Source of the DNA: a virus
Reading direction: 5' to 3' (one strand)
DNA length: 21,346 nt
IMG/VR virus record: IMGVR_UViG_3300032217_000375
Span: 1 to 21,346 of that record
Shown: positions 15,301-21,346 of the stretch, piece by piece
Layout: the number at the start of each line of letters is the position of its first letter
Position numbering within the stretch: position 1 is the first letter of the stretch
Position numbers and translations under genes: made by a program
Notes under the pieces: generated by a model
Databases searched by the model: none
Seen by the model: the letters and a program-made list of their open reading frames with translations, nothing else
Told to the model about the DNA's origin: nothing

Positions 15301-17536
15301 TAACCGTATTGAAGCCATGTTCCTTGATATGCATGACACCTTCCATGGTGCAGCAAATAAAACCAACACTGGTCTTTATAGCCATATTATGAATACAGCC
15401 TCATCATTGCTGGATGCCTCTGTACAAGAAGGCGTTCCAACAATAACAAGAGGCAAAGCCGTGCGTAACGCGCTTGAAAGTATTGACTTTAAAACATTTA
15501 AGAATCTTACTGAAGGCTTCCGTCCTGAAACGACCATCAATACAGACCTTAACACTGCAAAAGATTTAACCAACGAAGGTTTTGTACAGAAGATGTTGCG
15601 TTGGACACAAGAAGCACCAGAGCAAGCCATGGAATGGATGGATGCGCAGAACAATCACTTGTTCCGCCAGCCTGTATTGATGCTAACCTATGTTAAGTAC
15701 CGCGAAAGGTACTCTGCATTAGAAGAAAAGTTCTACAACCAACTGGTTGAAGGCGGAGAAGACAAACTTGTAGCCCGTGAACTTGCTGAAAAGAAGTTTA
15801 CCGAGACTGCGTTGAGCCATGCATCCAATCTTGTGCTCAAGTCTGTAGATAATCCAGCAATCAAGTCTAATCTTGCATGGACACTACGTACTTCAGGTCG
15901 ATTCTACCGTGCTACCGAGGACTTCTACCGCCGTGTATGGCGCTTGAAGGACGTAACACCACAGGTTCTGTACCGCCTTCGTGCGGCTAGCCTAGGGTTA
16001 CAGTCAAATGGATTCATTCACCCAGATAACAATGGTGATCCATACCTAGTAATGCCAGCAGATAACATCATCTTCCATCTTGTTAACGGATCGACAGCAA
16101 TGTTCGGTGCCAATATAAAGCAACCTATGTTTGATGAGTTTGCTGTTAAGTTGGCTATGGGTAACCCATCATTCCAGCAAGATGCCGGTCAGCCTAGCCT
16201 TTCAGGGCCGTTTATGGCACTGCCTATCCTAGGTATTAAGACAATGCTTAAGGGTTGGGGTGGGGACCTAGGCGCTCAGGCGTCTACTGCTATTGATAAA
16301 GCGGTACTTGGTAACGTTAATCAGAATCTTACATTTACTAAAGCAATCGTTCCTTCAAGCATCCAGCGTATCTGGAACATGCTTGGTGTTGACGATCAAA
16401 GCCAGCAAGAAGTATCTGCAGGTATGCAGGCTATTGCCTATAACGCTGCACATGGCTTGTTCTTAACCCCTGAAAAGGTTAATGCTTTGCCAGCAGATCA
16501 ACGTCAAACTGTCATCAATAACTACCTACATGGCATCAGAATTACTGCGCATAACATTAACTTTATGCGTGGATTCCTTGGACTCATGTCCCCTATCGGG
16601 CCATCAGCACAGGAAAGCAAAGACGTTCCTACTTACCTTAAGAACGTAGGCATCAACGGTCTACGCCCTGAGTTCTCTGACATCTTGCAAAGCGTCATGC
16701 GTAACTCAAAGGGCATGATTCAAGACCCATACGGCGCAGCACTCATGGCATACACAGGTAAATACCCTGGCAAGTTGGTATATACCGTAGCCCGTGACCA
16801 ACGTTCTACCGCTTTAGCCTTGAGTTATACCAAGGAAATGCAGACTTATGTGGCGCAAAACTCAGGTCTTATCAATGACTATGGTGATGCTGCATTGATC
16901 TTTGCACCAAAGATTGGGCAGTACGACTCTAATGTATTTGCTTGGATGCAAGCATCAGGCATGATTAAGTCTCGTAAGTTGCAGGATTACTTTGATGAGG
17001 TAGCCGTTGCACAGGATCGTCAGAAGTATTACGACTATCGTGAGCAGGCTGTTGCAGCACAGGCAGATCCTGCCCTTGATGCTCAAACTAAAGCAAATAT
17101 TATTGCTGATTCAAACGCAATGATGAAGGCTATGAAGGCTTCCAACCCTTGGTTAGAGCAATCTTTGAACAACAAATCTTACGGTGTGGGTAAGCAGGAA
17201 CAGATGCTTACTAACCTACAAGACATGTTTAGAAACAACAAAGTACCTGTTAGCGCTGATCTTGCCAAGAAACTCAAGTGGGCTATGGATCTAACAACTA
17301 ATGCCCTATCTCAGATCAGGGAAATTAATAACCAGTCTGAGGTTTCTTATGTTGCTGGTGCTTCACAATTAAAACTCAAGTTTAAGACTGATGCAGTTAA
17401 CGCAATCCGCGAATTAGGTGGAGCACAGGGCAGCAATGCCCCTTCCAATCCACTCATTGCAGAGGCTCTTAAATCTATCTTCTTACCAGTGCTTGACTAC
17501 TATGCACGTAACCCGAATGGATTGGTGACTAAGTAA
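12374..17536 (+). CDS. 1720-residue giant virion-associated protein
   Basis: It starts at GTG in a TAGTG overlap, with GAGGT just upstream, and stays open for 5.16 kb. It has no long tandem repeats and no cysteine that I can find. Sequence is mostly helical; hydrophobic or amphipathic patches include YRAIGDVTGAVLGPFKWAF (about 96-114) and TGAIDAVAQIVSDPLTWITGG (about 256-276), and a longer one near 690. I see no Walker motif, protease triad, glycosidase motif or polymerase signature. It is inside the structural operon between portal and capsid, so an internal (ejection) protein or a large virion protein is most likely; a polyvalent, multi-domain ejected protein is another option. A tape measure is less likely here because tail genes are not adjacent and no coiled-coil repeats are evident. 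Confidence 0.6.
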   Translation: MPLNLPTPGPIGGLDPNVALHTPALYAAAANMNLQTPQKNQLNQISSTIGLNKQLSGLSTEAAQAQFHALDPNVQTQLKALYGDAPYMKAQQKNIVYRAIGDVTGAVLGPFKWAFKTVVNDYNRILPVNAPYLYAREVQQGANPFAFSTIRNAWNGKNVYDMGSLASLRKQYGDTDTYVAMKLLEGQKPGQIVDSYGGVNSEIIASITKMFNDPKNFQNMLDQFKGAQVSVGRDAGRMLFNHQPADNKVYSSTGWHFVTGAIDAVAQIVSDPLTWITGGTSKAVTRADRLGELLAKDPSAANVQKVFMDKGRFGGMSPYETWDKVAGPIIERLDTATKAGDRAGIISAKNEISKVMPSLRNDAMIEMLRKEKVFNGDAAIKLFSDAEPMLELMAGRVDGATFFRSGIPIATRSRGLNSRVNDLVGRALNGTATEEEMTTGFSKLMSDIAHSNVAKSPEAVVQSEALAAETAKLYSLSKKIGRLTARFPGTEAIGVMDGNVDQSLNAVRNLARTIYSKSFADYFAEGFKASNPADRVVLLRGLYVQIMHNMGLHGTEEGIKLMNEILTSKFGDKIGFANKKEIYVPDQHFTDIRTKGPAFEKSTKEENGLFKYNHEGTIHNFNAKPVIGNLPWGQLTDYAFAMTRKQGLRDAIHSTQGITARKFARGMTNQWSTATLFPRLGIRSAIDEAFFYSMMAPGEDMMRYFLGRKLNKASMVLRGTDTQIPPIKRAILNWLDKNPAKALQDSDRIKDVTLPNGEEVKMWEDKVNVAENANNFLEAILPKGRAVVDEAGKKTYPRQERLMDYMKQFFVHTDGVGNNAIVNSAIGKSTLDEGKSGGDLAAEIFNKSHLTQAFKEEKFYPTGDYAIKDVEDMSPAMVAMAHYKNWFMRFTRNAKNFGTKFDTYFNPAEIFMKHGALIEHGSFGKAVDEALSKVGVKATGEDLKVVDEKVLNNFLTDSQQSVKDIENNLSPAQSALNRIEAMFLDMHDTFHGAANKTNTGLYSHIMNTASSLLDASVQEGVPTITRGKAVRNALESIDFKTFKNLTEGFRPETTINTDLNTAKDLTNEGFVQKMLRWTQEAPEQAMEWMDAQNNHLFRQPVLMLTYVKYRERYSALEEKFYNQLVEGGEDKLVARELAEKKFTETALSHASNLVLKSVDNPAIKSNLAWTLRTSGRFYRATEDFYRRVWRLKDVTPQVLYRLRAASLGLQSNGFIHPDNNGDPYLVMPADNIIFHLVNGSTAMFGANIKQPMFDEFAVKLAMGNPSFQQDAGQPSLSGPFMALPILGIKTMLKGWGGDLGAQASTAIDKAVLGNVNQNLTFTKAIVPSSIQRIWNMLGVDDQSQQEVSAGMQAIAYNAAHGLFLTPEKVNALPADQRQTVINNYLHGIRITAHNINFMRGFLGLMSPIGPSAQESKDVPTYLKNVGINGLRPEFSDILQSVMRNSKGMIQDPYGAALMAYTGKYPGKLVYTVARDQRSTALALSYTKEMQTYVAQNSGLINDYGDAALIFAPKIGQYDSNVFAWMQASGMIKSRKLQDYFDEVAVAQDRQKYYDYREQAVAAQADPALDAQTKANIIADSNAMMKAMKASNPWLEQSLNNKSYGVGKQEQMLTNLQDMFRNNKVPVSADLAKKLKWAMDLTTNALSQIREINNQSEVSYVAGASQLKLKFKTDAVNAIRELGGAQGSNAPSNPLIAEALKSIFLPVLDYYARNPNGLVTK

Positions 17537-19020
17537 TGGCAACGCCACCGACAACTCGCTTCTCTAATTCTGGTCTTGCCCAGCAACAAGCCCGTGAAAC
17601 CAGTACAAAAAAGAAGGCTGCTGCAGTTGCTGCTGCCAAGGTTCCTAAAGTATCTACTGCAGATGATATCTATAAAAGCATTACAAGCAGAGCGGGTTCC
17701 GCTGATCCCACTAAAGTAGGAGCACTTGGTCCTGTAGGTAATTTGCCTGGCAATAAGCCTACTGTTGCAGGTGCTGCTGGTACATATCAGTTCAGTTCTA
17801 ATCTTGGTTATGACTTTGGTGGCTCTAATATACAGGGCAGTCTTTACACCTATACCGATCCTAAGACTGGCAAAACTGGTATCTTCCGCAATGATGCTGC
17901 TGGTGTTCCTACCCAGCAAGTTATCTTTGCTAACCCTAGTGATACAACTGGCCAGACTTATGTTGTTGCACCTTGGAATAGCGGGTCAACAGCGGTAGAG
18001 ATTCTAAACCAGTTCTATAAAACCCCTGGTCAAATCTCTACTCTTAAGCAATCTCTAGCCCAACGTGGTTTGCTCGGATCTAAAAGCCAAGCAGCAGCAT
18101 CCGTTGCATCAAAGGATTCTCTTGATGAGACATTCCTTAAGGCTTTTGGCAAGACCCTTCTTACTACTACAGAGAACAACTACCGTGCAGGTAGCAATGG
18201 TGGTACTCAGTTTGTTAACCCAACCACTTATCTCCAAGGTGTAACAGGCTATGCCGGTACCCGTGTATCCAATAACTTTGTTTATACCCCTGAAGTATCT
18301 GCGATTAACGATGTTAATGGCTTTGTTCAAGAGCAACTTGGTCGTCAGGCTACCAAGTCTGAAGTAGATCAGTACACTGCAATACTTAAGAAGTATGAAA
18401 AAGATCATCCAGACAAGGTAACTACAACCACAGACGCTATTGGTTACGAGAAGAACCGTGTCACCATCCAAGGTGCTTCTGCTGATGATAAGAAGATGCT
18501 TCTTGTTGGTATGCTATGGAAAGAACTACAGCAGGCTGGTGTGGATCCTAACAAGATTTCACAGACCGGTGGCAAGATTGCACAGAGCATGCAGAAGATT
18601 ATAGAAAATGCATCCGCTTATGGCTTGCCTCATATCGATAATACCGCTGCTCTCAACTCTGTTATTAAAACATTACAGCCAGGTGGAGACATCAACGCAG
18701 AGATAGCCAAGCAAAAAGAACAGGCTAAGTTGCTATACAAGCCATTGGCTTCTTATCTTGACACAGGCGGAACAGTTAAAGATATTGCTGATTACTACAA
18801 TCGACTTAATCAGAAGTATCTTGAAACTAATACCCCTACAGATGTATTCAATTCTGATGTCCAGGGTGCTCTCAAGGGTGATGGAAAGAGCATCATGAGT
18901 GAGAACGACTACGTTAGCATGCTTAAGAAGAAGCCTGAATGGGCAAAGACTATGAATGCCCGTGAGCAAGCATCTGAATTTGCAACCACTATCCTCAAGC
19001 AGTTTGGACTATTGGCATAA
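17536..19020 (+). CDS. 494-residue putative virion protein
   Basis: Unrecognised. Residues 1-40 are Ala/Lys-rich (STKKKAAAVAAAKVPK), about 75-155 are beta-rich (TYQFSSNLGYDFGG, SLYTYTDPKTGKTGIFR), and about 160-494 are helical with PEVSAINDVNGFVQEQLGRQATKSEVDQYTAIL and several conserved-looking Asp/Lys stretches. No cysteine and no enzyme motif. It overlaps the giant gene as TAATG and the next gene likewise, so the three form one translational unit. The organisation matches other internal virion proteins, but only by context. Confidence 0.55.
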   Translation: MATPPTTRFSNSGLAQQQARETSTKKKAAAVAAAKVPKVSTADDIYKSITSRAGSADPTKVGALGPVGNLPGNKPTVAGAAGTYQFSSNLGYDFGGSNIQGSLYTYTDPKTGKTGIFRNDAAGVPTQQVIFANPSDTTGQTYVVAPWNSGSTAVEILNQFYKTPGQISTLKQSLAQRGLLGSKSQAAASVASKDSLDETFLKAFGKTLLTTTENNYRAGSNGGTQFVNPTTYLQGVTGYAGTRVSNNFVYTPEVSAINDVNGFVQEQLGRQATKSEVDQYTAILKKYEKDHPDKVTTTTDAIGYEKNRVTIQGASADDKKMLLVGMLWKELQQAGVDPNKISQTGGKIAQSMQKIIENASAYGLPHIDNTAALNSVIKTLQPGGDINAEIAKQKEQAKLLYKPLASYLDTGGTVKDIADYYNRLNQKYLETNTPTDVFNSDVQGALKGDGKSIMSENDYVSMLKKKPEWAKTMNAREQASEFATTILKQFGLLA

Positions 19021-20240
19021 TGGCTATGTTTAATTTTGCAGGACGCGCAATGGTTGATGGTGGCAATGAACTTGAACCTATTCCAGGGTTAGTAAATACT
19101 GTACCAACACCAGATAAAGCAGAAGCAAGCAGCGCTTCCAACTTTATACCGCCACTGATTGATACTACAGATACGTTTGATCAAGCAGGGTTTGATGCTA
19201 ATACTCTTGCTGGAAGCAATGCTGAATATGAAGCAGATCAAGCCGTTATAGCGGCTAAAGGAGATCCTACCCTTGGGGGTACAGTCCCTGCTTATACTTC
19301 TCCAACAACATATTTTACCCCTGCATCAGGCAATCCAATAGCAGATCTTGCTGCACAGCAAGCAGCAGCAGCCCGCGTAGATGCGTTCAAACTTCTTGAA
19401 GATGTCTTTACAGGTTATGGGCTAGCAGAGTTGGTGCCTAGCATCAGAGAACTTATGCAAGGTGTAACAGATCCAACTACAGGCAAGACTGTGCAGGTTG
19501 GACCTAGCGAAGCAGCGCTTCTTCTTAAGACTGACAAGCGTTATAACGCTCCATACCTTGCACGTTTTGCTGGTAACACAGCCCGTGTTGCTGCCGGTCT
19601 TAATGCGCTTCCTGAATCTACTTACCTTGAGATGGAAAAGAATTACGGCGAGATACTTAATCAGTATGGGCAAAAGAGTCTTGCCAATAAAGCAGAATTT
19701 GCTAACCTCATTGGTGGAGATATATCTAACACCGAACTTAACTCACGTCTTGATCTAGCAGTTGCACAAGTACAGAACGCTGATCCACAGGTCAAGCAAA
19801 CACTGCAGCAATTCTACCCTGGCATCAGTGATTCAGATCTAGTTACATACTTCCTTAAGCCAGATGAAACTCTACCTAAACTACAGCAGAAGGTCACCGC
19901 TGCACAGATTGGCACCGCTGCTACTGAACAGGGTCTTAAGACATCTGTTGCTGCAGCAGAAGATCTTGCTAAGTACGGTGTTACACAACAGCAAGCACAG
20001 GCAGGATACGCAAAAGTTGGTGAGATCCTTCCTGCTGCTAGCAAGTTAAGCAACATCTATGGTGAGGCACAGGTTGGTTACGACCAGGCCACTGCAGAGT
20101 CTGAAGTATTTAAGGGGCTAGCGAGCGCACAGCGCAAGCGTCAACAACTACAGCAACTTGAACAGGCTGCATTCAGTGGTCGTTCAGGCATCAGCCAGCA
20201 AGTTAACCCACTAGGTAAGGGCCTACAAGGTTCCTTCTAA
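19020..20240 (+). CDS. 406-residue putative virion protein
   Basis: Unrecognised. The N-terminal about 100 residues are low-complexity, Pro/Thr/Ala-rich (PTPDKAEASSASNFIPP). Residues 110-310 are helical with a possible repeat of short helices (FKLLEDVFTGYGLAELVPSI, YLEMEKNYGEILNQYG, LNSRLDLAVAQVQNADPQV). The C-terminus has an Arg/Gln-rich coil (AQRKRQQLQQLEQAAF) and a Gly-rich end (GLQGSF). It has no cysteine. It is coupled to the 494-residue gene by TAATG and ends 127 bases before the scaffold start. An internal-core or connector role is plausible by position. Confidence 0.55.
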   Translation: MAMFNFAGRAMVDGGNELEPIPGLVNTVPTPDKAEASSASNFIPPLIDTTDTFDQAGFDANTLAGSNAEYEADQAVIAAKGDPTLGGTVPAYTSPTTYFTPASGNPIADLAAQQAAAARVDAFKLLEDVFTGYGLAELVPSIRELMQGVTDPTTGKTVQVGPSEAALLLKTDKRYNAPYLARFAGNTARVAAGLNALPESTYLEMEKNYGEILNQYGQKSLANKAEFANLIGGDISNTELNSRLDLAVAQVQNADPQVKQTLQQFYPGISDSDLVTYFLKPDETLPKLQQKVTAAQIGTAATEQGLKTSVAAAEDLAKYGVTQQQAQAGYAKVGEILPAASKLSNIYGEAQVGYDQATAESEVFKGLASAQRKRQQLQQLEQAAFSGRSGISQQVNPLGKGLQGSF

Positions 20241-20367
20241 CTAAGTTCCCGCTGCGGATCGATCGGCCCCGCACGGCGTATTAGACCGATAGCAAGAGCC
20301 AGACGACTTTCCCCGAGGTCGACCTGTGGCTTGCGATACAACTACCAAGAATGGGAGAACGGTTGCT
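20241..20367 (+). other. Gap before the scaffold-capsid pair
   Basis: This is the only sizeable gap inside the late operon. It holds a loose stem (TGCGG at 20253, CCGCA at 20269) without a T-tract, and no convincing promoter. A longer in-frame reading of the scaffold gene (GTG at 20326) enters it but lacks a ribosome site. It may separate expression of the capsid genes from the upstream block. Confidence 0.35.
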
Positions 20368-20850
20368 ATGGCAACAAACCAATGGACAGACGATGACGAC
20401 GATTTCGACATCGAAGATGCACCTACACCTACCAACGATAACGATCTCGTTAAGCAGTTGCGTAAGGCTATGAGGGCTAAAGAAAAAGAAAATAAGGAAC
20501 TCGCTGAAAAGTTTGAAGCGCTTAACAAAGTTCAGCGTGAACGAGTCGTCAAAGAAGTCCTTGAATCGAAGGGTGTTAATGCTAAGGCTGCACGTCTTAT
20601 CATGAAAGATCTAGATGACGTTAACGAGGAGACAGTCTCGCACTGGCTCGATGATAACGGCGATCTTTTTGGATATAACAAGCAGGCTCAAGCAGACCCT
20701 CAGCAACAAGTTGATCTTGCAGCACTACGCCAGCAAGACATTGTTTCACAGCAGGGTATGACACCCGACAAGCAGATGGATGCAATGGAACGTATCAACA
20801 ACGCTTCGCAAGAAGAGTTGATTGACATGATCCGCTCCGGAAACTTTTAA
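20368..20850 (+). CDS. Scaffold-like protein
   Basis: 160 residues with a very acidic start (QWTDDDDDFDIED), a charged helical middle (LRKAMRAKEKENKELAEKFEAL, about 30-50, likely coiled coil), and a Gln-rich, helical C-terminal part ending MDAMERINNASQEELIDMIRSGNF. Composition, size and position 38 bases before the capsid gene fit an assembly scaffold that shapes the procapsid. The ATG at 20368 has GGGAG ten bases upstream and is preferred to GTG 20326. No cysteine and no protease motif. Confidence 0.7.
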   Translation: MATNQWTDDDDDFDIEDAPTPTNDNDLVKQLRKAMRAKEKENKELAEKFEALNKVQRERVVKEVLESKGVNAKAARLIMKDLDDVNEETVSHWLDDNGDLFGYNKQAQADPQQQVDLAALRQQDIVSQQGMTPDKQMDAMERINNASQEELIDMIRSGNF

Positions 20851-20873
20851 ACCAACCGAACTAACATCCTCAG

Positions 20874-20881
20874 AAGGAGGT
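20874..20881 (+). promoter_or_regulatory. Perfect Shine-Dalgarno of the capsid gene
   Basis: AAGGAGGT lies seven bases before the capsid ATG. It is the strongest ribosome site in the window and fits the need for the most abundant virion protein; several neighbours rely on start-stop overlap instead. Confidence 0.8.
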
Positions 20882-20888
20882 GCAATAA

Positions 20889-21346
20889 ATGGCTAACGCA
20901 TATACCACCACCGGGTCCTCGTCACTCGGAGGTACCGTAGGCGGTGCAGGTCTCGTACAAAAGGCGTATGATCGTCTTATCGAGTTCGCACTCCGTGCTC
21001 AGCCTCTTATCCGCCAAGTTGCAGATAAGACCCCTGCTCGTCAGAGCATCCCGGGGTCCTCAGTTGTATTGCAGCGTTACGTCGATCTCACACAGGCTAC
21101 AACAAGCCTTACTGAGCAGACTGATCCAGATGCAGTAGCACTAGCGACCCCAACATACACAACCATTACTCTTGCTGAGTATGGTAACGCAGTACTCGTT
21201 ACACGCGCTCTCGAACTCTTCAGCCTTGCTGATGTAGATCCAGCCGTTGCTAACATCATTGCGTACAACCTTGCAGATTCGATCGATACGATCGCACAGA
21301 ACGTTCTTAAGACAGGTGCTAACGCACTCTACGGCGGAACACGTAC
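20889..21346 (+). CDS. Major capsid protein, N4-gp56-like (3' end cut off)
   Basis: About 152 residues are visible before the right edge. The pattern matches N4-gp56-type HK97-fold capsids: an N-terminal tail (MANAYTTTGSSSLGG), a helix (YDRLIEFALRAQPLIRQVADK), an extended loop with QSIPGSSVVLQRYVDL, TTSLTEQTDPDAVAL, then the strand TYTTITLAEYGNAVLVTRALELFSL and the helix DPAVANIIAYNLADSIDTIAQNVLKTGAN. The start has a perfect Shine-Dalgarno and follows a scaffold-like gene, which is the standard arrangement. No cysteine in the visible part. The family call is from recognition of the order and phrasing of these elements, not from a search. Confidence 0.75.
   Translation, partial: MANAYTTTGSSSLGGTVGGAGLVQKAYDRLIEFALRAQPLIRQVADKTPARQSIPGSSVVLQRYVDLTQATTSLTEQTDPDAVALATPTYTTITLAEYGNAVLVTRALELFSLADVDPAVANIIAYNLADSIDTIAQNVLKTGANALYGGTR

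Noticed and set aside
12374-17536. N4-type virion RNA polymerase
   Set aside because: The N4-gp56-like capsid made this tempting, but I find no DxxGR motif or other T7-like polymerase motif; the nearest string (GRDAGR) has wrong spacing.
12374-17536. Tape measure protein
   Set aside because: No tail genes adjoin it, and it lacks long regular helical repeats; it lies before the capsid genes.

Overview
This window is a piece of a tailed double-stranded DNA phage (or prophage). It carries a large terminase, a portal, a scaffold-like gene and the start of a major capsid gene. Moderate GC by eye, together with an actinophage-style early module (DnaB-like ATPase, Cas4/RecB-like nuclease, class II glutamine amidotransferase, secreted lysozyme-like protein), suggests an actinobacterial host, possibly a freshwater lineage. 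That host guess is inference; no gene in the window proves it.

The layout is two divergent arms around a non-coding hub. On the left (1-6767) every gene is on the minus strand, and genes mostly overlap as TAATG, ATGA or a few bases more. In transcription order they are: a zinc-ribbon protein, an SSB-like OB-fold protein, a strong terminator, an HTH/AT-hook regulator, an 80-residue unknown, a TTG-start single-TM protein, a secreted lysozyme-like protein, a GS-fold amidoligase with many CxxC knuckles, a class II glutamine amidotransferase with its own zinc-binding tail, two small proteins, a Cas4/RecB-like nuclease split over two reading frames, another zinc-ribbon protein, and a DnaB/RecA-like ATPase cut by the window edge.

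The hub (6768-7666) has no convincing gene. It holds about a dozen perfect small hairpins, including three copies of the stable DNA mini-hairpin GCGAAGC and two of GCTTTAGC, a 10-bp tandem repeat, and a sigma70-like promoter inside nested inverted repeats. It could be an origin, a packaging site, a large structured RNA, or a mixture.

On the right (7667-21346) all genes are on the plus strand and look like a virion module: TerL with an N-terminal helix-turn-helix, an 82-residue protein, the portal, two small proteins, a 1720-residue giant, two unknown proteins (494 and 406 residues), a scaffold-like acidic protein, and an N4-gp56-like major capsid protein cut by the right edge. From the 145-residue protein through the scaffold (about 2,925 residues) I find no cysteine at all, while the early arm is unusually rich in cysteine knuckles.

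The strongest leads are the amidoligase-amidotransferase pair beside a cell-wall enzyme, the split nuclease with a slippery heptamer (AAACCCA) directly before the stop, the hairpin-dense hub, and the cysteine-free giant protein between portal and capsid.
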